Part shown: positions 49,508-60,299 of the stretch, piece by piece
How the letters are laid out: every line of letters begins with the position of its first letter
Numbering within the stretch: position 1 is the stretch's first letter
Notes under the pieces: generated by a model
What the model was told of the DNA's origin: nothing
What the model saw: only the letters and a program-made list of their open reading frames with translations
Database searches by the model: none
Translations under genes and position numbers: made by a program
Source: Viscum album
Lineage: Eukaryota > Streptophyta > Magnoliopsida > Santalales > Viscaceae
Assembly (NCBI GenBank): GCA_963277665.1
Contig: OY728159.1
Coordinates: 1,019,979,343 to 1,020,043,342 of the forward strand
Length of the DNA: 64,000 nt
Reading direction: 5' to 3'

Positions 49508-49672
49508 TATCCCCCGGGAGTGTCGTAACCAAGAGTGCAGCAAGGCCCGTTGTCGTGCACAAGTTCCCGTTCGGGTCTAGCTCAAAGCGGTGTTTTCGGG
49601 TTTTACCCCTAGGTACATCTGTGCCAGAGCCGCCTCTACCTTCTCGTATCCAGAAAGGGATGTATTTCTCAG
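49508..49672 (-). other. Leader segment shared with element A
   Basis: It is the counterpart of 27049-27206 and lies 140-300 bases downstream of the primer-binding site and about 190 bases before gag. It is the most conserved non-LTR stretch between A and E. Confidence 0.75.
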
Positions 49673-49803
49673 AAAACTCACAAAATCTCTACAATAACAA
49701 AATTCTAGGAAGTTATTCTATACTAATCCTCAAAGTCTATCTTTGGGCTATGTGCTCTAATCAGAGTTTATCTAAATCTAGCTTCCAAGGTTAGTACTAA
49801 ACT

Positions 49804-49816
49804 GCCTCTGATACCA
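49804..49816 (-). other. Primer-binding site of element E
   Basis: The minus strand reads TGGTATCAGAGGC two bases from the LTR at 49819; eleven of the twelve initiator-methionine tRNA bases match. Confidence 0.9.
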
Positions 49817-49818
49817 AC

Positions 49819-52800
49819 TGTAACAACCCGACCCCAGTTACCTAGAGTCGGTGCATTACTTCGTAACATTGGCATGATCACAAAAGATCAAGTATCGAAA
49901 GACCGAATAGTTTAGTAGCCTTGGAAACACTAGATACATTCATAAATGTTACATTACAACATAAGGTGAAAAACTACAATAACAAAGTCTTCATAGTACA
50001 CACTCATATCCTCTTCTGACTATCCCTGCAGGTCATTCCTAAAATACTTCTTTACATCCTGGAAAATATTAAAACATTGAAAGGGGTGAGCTCAGATGCT
50101 CAGTAAGGATAACAATATTGCGAAACCTTTCATAAATAAACATAAACATTTAAGGCAATGTATAACTAAAACAAAATCCTTTTAAACTTGAACATCAACA
50201 TAATATGGCAAAAGTAAAATGAGATAATGCCATTTACTTCTTCACATGGATATTCTACTGGTCGAATAATCACATGAAATATCATTAACCACTTTCATAA
50301 TGATGGAATGCATAATGCCAGACATTCTGAAAAAAAAATTCAAGGCCTCGGCCAAGACGTCTAAAATGATTAAGGCCTCGGACAAAACCATAAATCAAAT
50401 TGGGAAAGGGCCTTGGCCAATTCCACATCTAGTTGTCTCATGAGACCTACCGATGCATCGAGGAGCTATAGCGGGCTCCACCCGTCACTTATTAAGTCCA
50501 ATTCATTCCTCATATGAATAGGTTTAAACATATCATAAACCATAACATAATCGTATCACATAAAACATGCATAAAGGAAACATAACATTTCCACATTTCA
50601 ATCACAAGATATCAATACATCACATTGATATAATAAAAATTCTTTCAAAACCATTTTCAATACCAAAATAAAAGAAAGTTAAAACTTTGTATTTATTTTT
50701 CATTAAAAAAATGATGGCTTGTAGAGTAAGCCGAAACTCAAATAATGGTCACGGCGGTGGAGAGGTCATTGTCGCCGCATAAGTACGGAAAGAAAAACAT
50801 TCCCTTGTTGTCGTTTAGTAAAACGCTTCGTATAAAAAATATTCCTTTTGAATAAACGTAAAAGTAAAAGTGGTTTATACACCGTATAAAATAAAGTTGT
50901 GTATAAAACCAAATATGCTTCAATGAAAGGAGATTGAGACGAAGTCCTTAAAAATATCATTTTTAAAATAAAATAGATCTATTATGTGTATTCACTATAG
51001 GTACACATAAAGAACATAAAAATACAAAGTAGGACATAATAATATCATGACATAATTTGAAAGTAGGAGATTAACCCAAAGAATGGAAGTTGGGTTAAGA
51101 AATTCCCTTACCTCGTGTCTGACTTGACTCAACCGTTCTTTAACCTCCTGAATAATAAACTAGAGTTAATATATACCTTATTAAGAACCATTTTCAATTT
51201 CATTATCCTTTTTATATCACTTATTACAATGATATGAACATTATGTAATTATTTAAGTTAATAACGGTCGTTTTGTCGATCTTTGGTACTTGAGTCAACA
51301 ATAAACTTCTTATAATTACAAGTTGTTTATGTGGTAGAATATCCATTATCTCCAGAATTATATTCATGATTTAGATGTCATATATATCATATATATCCAG
51401 TATATACATTCATTTATAATATTACGTAACATTTAGAGGTAAGAAATGAAATGCACCGTTCATGGAGACGGTAAGCCGTACGTACGCATGAACGCTACAT
51501 TCATTTATATTTCGTATTTAATGGAATGAAATCATAATGATATAAATGTATAATATAATTCCATTATAATATAGTGTATAATACCATTTACTCCATCCTT
51601 TATACATCCCACATATGGCATTAACGATTCAAATCACTTTGAGGGGGCGGTAGTCCGCACTTCCTAAAATGAAATTATCGCGTTTACCCATAATGGAAAT
51701 CATAAAGGTATGCCATAAATGAAAAATACATAAGATTAAGTAAAACATAAACATATTATATATCATATATAAATATAGTGACATATTAATGGCCACCATT
51801 TGAAGGTGTTATATGAGTGTTGAACAATCATCGTTTCGTGAGGCAGAAATTCGCCATCCAAAGAAACAATATGTTCTTTAACCATTAGATGTAGGTGTGT
51901 GTAACTGTAGCTCGAATCCTTCTTATAACAAAATAATAGTATATTGAGGATACTGGTGTTGTTACAAAACAAAATAATAAAAAGAGTTTAGGGGGTTGGA
52001 GAAGAAAAATAAAACAAAACAACATTAGAGAAGACATTACCTTAAAATCGGGTAACTCTTTTTGATTTAAGCTAAAGGCTTCCTTGGAAAGCGTTCTGCC
52101 AAACGTGAGGCTTCTAGGAGTAAGAGGGGGAAGTTGGGAGAGTATTTGGGCAGAGGTTGGCCGAGCCAAATGGCTTGAAAGTGTGAATGAGGTGGTAGAG
52201 GTGGGGGCCTTTTATAAGTGGAGAGGAGGGGCACTCTTGGAAAGTAAGAAAATTTTACATTATTATACAATGATTTTAAGATTCTAAAGGTCCCAAACTT
52301 ATATAATTCGTGGATAAGGTGATAAGGGTTTGAAATCTACCCATACAATAGTCTTTGGACAAGTTTAAGCCTTGTATTGTACATTATCTTTTCATTTTAT
52401 TAAAATCGTTAAATAATGAGGTCATCGCTGCATCATACTGATGTCATAAATAATTTAATTTATTTAATGTCTAAAAATTATAAAAAATACTCTTATGTAG
52501 GAAATATTTTTAGCTTTCCAATGAATATTTATAGTCAAAAATATGACTTTTATAACCCCATGTAAAAATTGTTTTAGTAAAACATTTCATGTTTGTGTCA
52601 TTTTTTTACTTTAACATTAAATAAAAGGTATTTATGTCATTTTCTAACTAAAGTGGATCCTTGGGGTCCCCAAGTTGACCCATGGATTGTATTGGTCGGC
52701 CATGACACATAAAATGAGGGTAGTACATGTGTCAAGCTCATCTCATATTATTAAAACATTATTTTTACCTTAAACTACACTAATTACCTCTAATCGCGAT

Positions 52801-53571
52801 TAAGAACTTAAAAGTTACTATTCACCAAAAATTATTTTAATCTCATTGAACCACATTTTACTTCTTAATGACAACCATGTATGTCGGATTTTTTGAAATC
52901 AAATCATAGAAGTGGTAATATTTCATTTAAACAAAAAATCAGTTATTTAACTACCACTTAGTGGTTTCACTATTCATCAAAAATTGAAGTTTTTCATAAC
53001 AATGCCAAAATTTCACCCTAATCTATAATTGATATTCTGAATTCAAAAATGATGCCTATTTTACAAAATTCCAAACATATAAGTTGAATTAATTAATTTT
53101 ATAATTAATTCCCGCTGTCACAACAAATAGCGTGTTTTTAAGAAACAATTTATATCAAAAGATTGGCAATTGTTTATGTCCAATTTCAATGTTAAATTAA
53201 TTCTAATGACCACCATTGGATAAAATGGTAAAAATATATTCTAATTATACTTTAAAACCACTAAATAGTATAATTTATCACTATCAATTATTTTGATTAA
53301 AAAAGTTGTTTTTAAGTATTTTTCACTATTCATAAAAATTAGAAGTTCTCAGAAAAATACCAAAAATTCAACATAGGCTAATTTTGATATTCCGAATCCA
53401 AAAATGAAGTCCATTTTGAAATATAAAATTTCTATAATTTTAAAATGTGGTTATTACTATTCATAACGGCTACTTTGATTAATCGCGGTGTTTTAGAACT
53501 CGAAGTTGCATACAATGCAAGCTATTGCATTATTGAATGAGAAGCGTATTGTGGAAGCTCGGGGTGTTACA
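49819..53571 (-). repeat. Right LTR of E (5' LTR in sense)
   Basis: It is the full-length partner of 43447-47203, four bases shorter. In the sense direction it carries the promoter; the TATA box at 52209-52220 puts U3 at about 1.36 kb and R plus U5 at about 2.4 kb. Confidence 0.95.
52209..52220 (-). promoter_or_regulatory. TATA box in the 5' LTR of E
   Basis: CACTTATAAAAG on the minus strand is identical in position and core to 45838-45849 in the other LTR. It is followed by a CT-rich stretch (CCCCCACCTCTACC) typical of plant start regions. Confidence 0.65.
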
Positions 53572-53576
53572 TGGAC

Positions 53577-54440
53577 CCCCCCCCCCCCCCACGCGCGTTT
53601 ATGAAGCGTGCACAACACTTAAAGAATGCATAATGAGCCCTACTGCGCAGACCACACGTCCGATTGATGCGCCGTCTAGCCGTACATGTTTCGAATAATA
53701 ATTGGATTGTTGTCTTGTGATTTCAGGTCAATCTGATGTCGTCCGCTATGAGTTTGACCATTAGATGCCCGTTTTGGCCGTTTTTGACACCAGAACAACG
53801 TTCCCGATCACCGCAGGAACAGGGCACGTCCGATTGACGTTCCGTCTACTCGACCACATCACAATTCACTCAACCTTTTATGTCGTCTGATTTCATGTCA
53901 TTCGGACGTCGTTCAGCCCGTTTGGACTCCCCCCCCCCACGCGTGTTTATGAAGCGTGTGCAACACTTAAAGAACGCATAATGAGCCCCACCGCGTAGAC
54001 CGCATGTCCGATTGACGTGTCGTCTACGCGTACACGTCACGAATAATAATTATATTGTTTTCCTGTGATTTCAGGTTAATCCAATGTCTTCCACTATGAG
54101 TTTGACCATTAGACGCTCGTTTTGGCCGTTTATGACACCAGAACGGCGTTCCCAGTCACCGCGGGCACACGGCACGTCCGATTGACGTGTCGTCTACTCG
54201 AACACATCACAATTCACTCACCCTTTGATGTCATCTGATTTCAGGCTATTCAGACGTCGTTCGGCCTGTTTGGACCCCCCCCCCCCACGTGAGTTTATCA
54301 AGCGCGCGCAACACGTAAAGAATTCATAATGAGCCCTACCGTGAAGACCGCACGTCCGATTGATGTTCTGTCTGCGCGTACACGTTGTGAAAAACAATTA
54401 GATTGTTGTCCTGTTATTTCAGGTCAATCCGATGTCGTCC
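53577..54440. repeat. 343-bp tandem array of G, subfamily 2, right part
   Basis: Unit starts near 53726, 54074 and 54421 with spacing 347-348 bp. Joined with 43446, the interrupted unit is about 350 bp. Each unit here has a lengthened C run after GGAC (about 14, 10 and 13 bases near 53577, 53931 and 54276), compared with 6-7 in the left part. The last unit keeps only its first ~40 bases and overlaps the end of the second gene of G. Confidence 0.9.
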
Positions 54441-54863
54441 TCTAAAACTTTTACCATTAGATGATCTAATGTGTCCTGAGGGATAGAAGCCCAGTCAGGC
54501 GTGGTCAATGAAAATCGTTGTGGATCACGTATGATATGACCCAACTGAAGAATAAATGCAGGGGAATTCCATCCCACAGGATGAAATACCTCATCAAATG
54601 ATACATCAAAAGTCGTGTCGGAATTCCATGATAATATTCCACGACCAGGGCCTCTCCTGCGAGAGGAAGAAGAAATCGAGTCTGATCCTGTTGAAAACAA
54701 TTTTATGTACAAAATGACAGATGTTATAAATAAATATATATATATATATATATGTTTATTAATTACATAAAAAATAGAGACAATTACATTCCAATATACC
54801 TCGACCCTGAGACGTAGATGCCTCAGATGGATGATGTGGATCTTCTGCCTCTTCCCCTGACAT
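54419..54863 (-). CDS. Second gene of G, spliced, truncated (Transposase_24-like)
   Basis: Exon 1 is 54863-54800 (MSGEEAEDPHHPSEASTSQG and a split codon). A GT-AG intron of 112 bp (54799-54688) contains a TA microsatellite. Exon 2 is 54687-54419 and continues in frame with a serine- and arginine-rich segment (SRRRGPGRG), then FDEVFHPVGWNSPAFI, HIIRDPQRFSL and PDWASIP. This order resembles the N-terminal part of the Ptta/En/Spm (Transposase_24) proteins that CACTA elements carry beside tnp2. It ends at TGA within the first bases of a tandem-array unit, so the C-terminal half is missing. The splice sites are my prediction. Confidence 0.5.
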
Positions 54864-55300
54864 GCCTGCAGTCATGGAAAACATTAGTAAGGGGACTATC
54901 CAAAGTGCCCAAATGATAAATTGGATTGTTTTTTAAAAAAATAAAACTTGTACAGTTGTTAATCAAAAAAAAGGGATTGAAAAATTAGTTATGAATGAAT
55001 TTTAAAAAATCACAGAGTTCACAAAACAGATATAGAAATAATGTAAAAAACCAATCAATGCATAGCCAAATTTCAAATTGAATTAATACAAATTCAAACA
55101 GCACATGAATCAAATAAAGAATACCTCAATGAGAAAATACACCGACAATAACATCAATATAACATGAGTTAAATCACCCTAAATATTTATAACTGAATAA
55201 ACTTCAAAAAGTGAGGATTAAAACTTACAATGATTTATAAAATGTTTAGATAATTTATGATATCTTAGGCTGAATAGTGGGAAAACAATTATACCTTTCA

Positions 55301-58300
55301 TTAAGCATGCAAATCGACCGTTTCTCCTTCAACAACCACTCTAAACCAATAAATATCTTCTTCACGTTGAACTACGGTATATTGATCAACCTGTTGGGAA
55401 ACAAAAGGAACAGTCTCGTGTTCATCTTGTTCAAATACAAACACTCCTCGCCGAGACATTTTGACAACAACTTGCCAACTTGGATTCGAAGGCAAAGTAA
55501 CGAAGAATACTTGTTCCGCTTGTGATGTCAAAATGAAAGGTTCATTATCAACTCGTTCATTTCTGTATAACATATAGTTAAAATTCACCAATGAAAATTG
55601 ATATTGATCGACTTTACATCCACGCACTGGATCAACCCAATTAAACTTTATCAATATGTACTTCAGCCCGTGTGTGTATACAACTTCAATGATGTCTATC
55701 AATTGACCATAGTAATAAACAGAATCGACAAATGGACAATCGATGCCACTGTTTTGTGTTGCTCGTTTGTCGTCAAAATCTTTAATGCGAAATCAAAAAC
55801 CATTATCATCTATAGATTTATAACGACGAGCTGTTATATATGGACCCTCAGCCAGTTGGATAAATTATTTAGTTAGCGTGGGGTCCCCTAATTCCCTCAG
55901 CTTATGAACCTACATAATTCATAGAATTAAATAATGATATATGATGAAATAAATTAGTATAATACTTCACTCATAATGAAAATCAATTTATACATACATA
56001 ATCCTTGAACCAATCATGAAATGACGCATAATGAGACTGTTGAATTTACAACTCAGTCGCACGATGCATCTCTTCTTTTATCTCATTAATGTGTTTTCTG
56101 CAAATGATAACGCAATATTTAAATGATCAACTTATGCAAACAAAACATGTAAAAGTTAAACAATAAAAGTTATAAGATACTTACTGCATTAATGGTGCAA
56201 CTGATGGGGTATTGAACAAGATATATCGATGCGCTTGTATCCACTCGATGTTGTCCATATCATATATGGTTCCTTCTCCAACTAGACCATCCTGAATCCG
56301 AGAGGGCTTATCTAATTTTGTTTCAACATCCGTAAGATATTCTGCACAAAAAGTAGTACCCTCATCCATCAAATAACCAATTGGCTATTGATGCCTCCGG
56401 ACAAGATCTGTTGCGTACAAATCGTTTCAATGTACTCAAATACCACTCAATAGGATACATCCACCTGAATTGCACTGGACCAGCAACCATTACTTCATCA
56501 GTTAGGTGCACTGTCAAATGGACCATAACATCGAAAAATGAGGGGGGAAATAGTTTCTCAAAGTGACAAAGCGTAAGTACAATTCGGTCCTATAAACTTT
56601 TTAAATCACTCATTCGTTGATTTCTTAAACAAAGCTGTCTAAAAAAATTACTCATCTCAATCAACGGCTGAACAACATTGGGGGATAAACAATCACAAAT
56701 TGCAATTAGAATCAACTGCTGAAGTAGTATGTGATTGTCATGACTTTTCAACCCTTGCAATTTCTTGCTCGTTAGATTCACACACATTGAAATATTAGAT
56801 GAGTAACCATCAGGCACCTTGAGCATCTTCAAAATGGAAAGAAATGTATATTTCTCCTTTGTAGTCATTGTATACTCTGCAGCAGGCATATATTCCTTGT
56901 TTCCCTCAGCAAACTATAAATGAAACTGTTTCCTTAAACCCATTTCTTCCAAATCACGGTGTGCATTAACATGGTCCTTTTATTTCCCACTGACACCTAA
57001 AATGGTCCACAATATGTTATCAAAAACATTTTTTTTCAATGTTCATGACATCCAAATTATGCCTCAGCATGTTAGTTTTCAAATATGGAAGACTATAAAA
57101 AATACTTTTCTTTTTCCAATTGTGACTGCGCTGCCTACCCGCAGCTCGAATATTACGTACCGGAGGAGCCACCAAATCCTGAATTTCATATACCATGCAG
57201 ATGTTTTCTTCCTCAATCTGCGATAACATTTCGACCCCTGTCATGATCTTTGGTGATGGGATGAACTCTCTAGAACCATCAAATGCCACTCTGTCCTTTC
57301 TGAACCTGTGCTGAGGGGGGAGAAAACTTCTGTGACCCATGTATGCCCATTTTTTAGAATTCTTAAGCCTTACAAATTTTTTACTTTTGTTGCAACAAGG
57401 GAAAGAAAATTCCCCTTTCGTACTCCAGCCTGATAAATTTGAATAAGTTGGGAAGTCATTGATTGTACACAATAAAGTAGCCTACAGTTTGAACATTTCA
57501 TTCATTTCACATTCATAAGTCATCACACCATCGCCCCAAAATTCATTCAACTCATCAATCAATGGCTGAAGGAAAACATCAATCTTATCCCCCAGACATT
57601 TAGGTCCATCAATAAGAGTGGAAAGTAATATAAATTGTTGCTTCATAAAAAGCCACGGAGGAAGATTATACGGATCCAACACAACGGGCCATGTGTTATG
57701 AGTTGCACCAACCATATACTTGAATGGATTGAAACCATCTGCTGCCAATCCCAATCATACATTATGAACATATTTGGAAAAGTCGGGATGTCTCTTATCA
57801 AAATCATTCCATGCATGAGAGTCTGTCAGGTGGGTTAACATATCACTTTCATGAACTCTTTCTGCATTCCATCTCATTATATTAGAAACTTTAGATGACA
57901 TAAAAAATCTATTCAACCTTGGGTTTAAGGGGAAAGTAACGCATTTGCTTTACGACAATCGGTTTCCTATGTATCACAATCTGACTTTGATGAGTCTGAT
58001 TTCCCCTGTTCTCTTTCCACCTAGAAGCGCCACAAACCGTACAAATATCTAAATGGGCAGTTTCCTTTCTAAACAACATACAGTTGTTTGCACATGAATC
58101 TATGGTCTCATATGTAAAACCTAAGTTCTCTGTCATCTTACGAGCATGGTAATACGACTCAGGAATCTTAGCGTCGACAGGAAGAACCTTTTTTAATAAC
58201 ACCAACAGCATGTCGAATGATGTGTCTGACCAATGATTCGAAGTCTTCAAATGTAACAACTCCACGATAAATGACAATTTATTCAAATAAGTACATCCGG

Positions 58301-58745
58301 GATATAATTCTGTATTTGCATCATCAATTGCTTCATAAAACCTCCTTGAATCACGATCTGCACCAGAGCGAAGATTTATCTCACCGGTCACAAGATTCTG
58401 GATGTCAATTCCTTCAGGATCCAACCCACGTACCATTTCAGTAAGCATTTCATGCATTGGATCATTCATCCTTGCATCAACATCCATCTGAACTGTATCC
58501 ATATTTTTACAATGAACATATTATTCTCCATGACAAGTCCAACTCTTATAATTTCTCAGAAATCCATTAAATAATAAGTGCTCCCTCATAGTATCTCATG
58601 TGAATTTATATCTGTTAGCACATTTTCTACATGGACAACTAATATAGTCACTTTCAAATCCTCTGGTGAAGTCAACAAACTACATAATGCCATTGGAATA
58701 CTCTCTAGACGTACAATTTGGATGATCAATCCAACTCTTATCCAT
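55301..58745 (-). pseudogene. Element G CACTA transposase (Transpos_assoc, tnp2, DUF4218, DUF4216)
   Basis: The start at 58745 gives MDKSWIDHPNC, the usual Transpos_assoc opening; CPCRKCANRY and YKSWTCHGE follow, with TAG and TGA in frame. Open block 58502-57909 has LYPGC, SFDMLLVLLKKVLP, the CMLFRKE region and CTVCGASRWK, CxxC of tnp2. Blocks 57754-57482 and 57472-57020 continue tnp2 (PYNLPPWLFMKQQF, DFPTYSNLSGWSTKGEF, HRSFLPPQHRFRKD, RHNLDVMNIEK), with TAG at 57479-57481. Block 56889-56181 is DUF4218 (KSHDNHILLQQL, FRWMYPIEWYLSTLKRF). Block 55910-55301 is DUF4216 (GCKVDQYQFSLVN, EPFILTSQAEQVFFV). It acts as the DDE-type enzyme binding transposon ends. With several stops it is a pseudogene unless introns remove some of them. 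Confidence 0.9.
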
Positions 58746-58889
58746 AATAAGATCCCTATAACAAACATTTACAAAAGACTTATTACATTTTCATTTTTCA
58801 TATCAAATATATTTAAAATAAATACTAATTAATTGTCTGTGAACCATTTATAAAATAATAATGTAAGTGAAATCCCATTTCATACCTGA

Positions 58890-59575
58890 TTGCGCTACAA
58901 ACCTGGAAGGGAGGGGAGCCGAAGGCAGTGCTGTGAGAGGAGAGGCAGCGGTGGGGAGCTGGAGCCGGAGCTAGTGCGGCGAGGGAGGGGACGAAGAGGA
59001 AGGGGACGGGGTTGGTGGGGTGTGGGGGGGTGTTCAGGGTTCTGGAGGGGGGGAGGGATGAGGGGGCGGAGGGCTGAGGGAGGAGGTCGGAGGCCAGAGG
59101 GGCTGGAGGCCGAAGGCCAGAGGGCGGTCGGAAGGCTGCCGGAGGGCTGCTAGAGTCAGGTGGCGGGAGGCCCGAGGGTAGAGGGAGGCCGCAGGGCAAA
59201 GGGCGGCTGCAGCCGGAGGGCAGAGGGAAGCCGGAGGAGGGCGGGGCTGGTGGAGGGCGGCTGGAGGGCGGACGGAGGGTGGAGGGCGGCCGGAGGGTAG
59301 ACGGAGGGTGGCTGGCGGAGGGCAGGGCCGGCGGAGGGGGGGGGGGGGCGGTAGAGGGCGTCCGGACGGAGGGCGGCGCGGTGGAGGGTGGGGCGGTAGA
59401 GGGCTGGCCAGCTCAGGGAAGGCCGACGGAGGGCGGGGTGGCGGAGGGCGGGGCGGTGGAGGGTGGGCTGGCGGGGAGGGCGGGGCGGCGGGGAGGGCGC
59501 GCAACGTTGGGGATGGAGCGGGCGACGGGGAGGGAGTGGGCGATGGGAGGGGGAATTCAGGGGGGGCGCCGAAGC
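58890..59575. repeat. G-rich minisatellite at the 5' end of G
   Basis: GC-rich sequence with strong G bias on the plus strand, built from variants of GGAGGGCGG and GGAGGGTGG every 10-25 bp, with a run of 12 G at about 59336. It lies between the right terminal repeat and the start of the transposase gene. Long ORFs on both strands (58890-59153, 59034-59504, 59279-59644) are due to composition. Confidence 0.8.
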
Positions 59576-59597
59576 CCCCTTTTTTTAAGGAAATGTA

Positions 59598-59694
59598 GCG
59601 ACCGCCATTGGCGGTCGCTATTGGTAACCTATAGCGACCGCTAATGGCGGTCGCTATAGGTTAAGGGGCTCAAAAGCCCATATTTCTAGTAGTG
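59598..59694 (-). repeat. Right terminal inverted repeat and two palindromes of G
   Basis: Palindromes lie at 59598-59618 (arms GCGACCGCC and GGCGGTCGC around ATT, identical to the left one) and 59634-59654 (GCGACCGCT, AAT, GGCGGTCGC). The terminus ends TTTCTAGTAGTG at 59694, and TTG follows. Confidence 0.92.
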
Positions 59695-60250
59695 TTGTAT
59701 ATATAATTTATTTAATATTTTTATAATTCATATTTGTTGTATTTTTAAATCTTCCATTCCATTAACATGTGAAAAATTTATAGATTCACAAGTTGTTTGA
59801 ATTTTGTGCTCATATAGTGACTGAATAACTCAACCAATTATCTAATGCTCTATTTATTATGGCTTATCAGTATAAGTCTTTATATTAAAAAAATATTTTA
59901 ATATGTTATTAGTGATGTTGATGTAAATCAATAATCATAAAATAGTTGTGTTGGTTTTCTATCAATCAATGATGTTTTTTACTATAGACTATTGAGGGAA
60001 ATTATTATGGTTATTTACGGCCAAGGATTAAAATATATATTGTTGAGGTGTGACTGGGTTGACATGAATCATTAAAGAAAACAATAACATTTCTAATTTA
60101 CATTAGTAAACATTAACAATATGTTATACCAATATGACCCAGTAAGTACCGATCCCTTTATATTAGAATCACAAGAAGAGTAGGTTTTCATTGTTATCAC
60201 TGATTCAAATTAGAAATTTCTTGTTAAAATGATAAGAATGGGGTTTTCTA
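59695..60250 (+). pseudogene. Element F transposase relic, DUF4216 part
   Basis: It resumes the F reading beyond element G: EFCAHIVTE (stop) LNQLSNALFIMAY (59796-59870), NYYGYL followed by YILLRCDWVD (about 60000-60065), the DUF4216 signature usually VLFKCDWVD, then FTLVNINNMLYQYDPVSTD and PFILESQEE (about 60095-60180), usually FTLVN and PFILASQAEQVFYV. There are several stops and shifts. Confidence 0.85.
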
Positions 60251-60299
60251 ATTGAACTATAGGAATCAGATATTATTATCTTTAAGATAAAACACTTGA

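Larger units (their letters stand above)
43447..53571 (-). mobile_element. Gag-only LTR retrotransposon E (TR-GAG type)
   Basis: It is bounded by a perfect target duplication TGGAC (43442-43446 and 53572-53576) and runs TGTAACAACCC to GGGTGTTACA. The LTRs are 43447-47203 (3757 bp) and 49819-53571 (3753 bp), differing by only a few percent by eye, so it is the youngest retrotransposon here. The 2.6-kb interior has a primer site, leader, gag with zinc knuckles and a polypurine tract, but no pol. Orientation is minus. It inserted into a unit of G's tandem array. Confidence 0.95.
37794..59694 (-). mobile_element. CACTA (En/Spm) element G, structurally complete, 21.9 kb
   Basis: The termini are CACTACTAAAAATAAGGG at the left and its partner at the right, which reads inward CACTACTAGAAATATGGG. 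The 3-bp target duplication is TTG (37791-37793 and 59695-59697). Two 21-bp palindromes sit at each end. On the minus strand, from right to left: G-rich 5' tract, tnp2 transposase gene, short second gene, then a 343-bp tandem array and an AT-rich stretch. Element E accounts for 10.1 kb of the length. The genes carry stops, so the copy is probably not autonomous, though its ends look intact. Confidence 0.92.
36010..60250 (+). mobile_element. Old CACTA element F, split by element G
   Basis: A plus-strand CACTA transposase relic runs from about 36010 to 37793 and, after removal of element G, from 59695 to about 60250. The protein order continues across the gap (DUF4218 region before, DUF4216 after), so G inserted inside F's coding region. 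F's ends were not found. The tandem array right of 60300 may be its 3' subterminal region. Confidence 0.75.

Noticed and set aside
45664..52287. ORF pairs in the LTRs of E
   Set aside because: They are mirrored by LTR duplication, lie around the TATA box, and change frame or end differently between the copies.
58890..59644. Proline- and glycine-rich ORFs of 87-156 residues near the end of G
   Set aside because: Extreme base bias on one strand keeps several frames open at once. No domain is recognisable.
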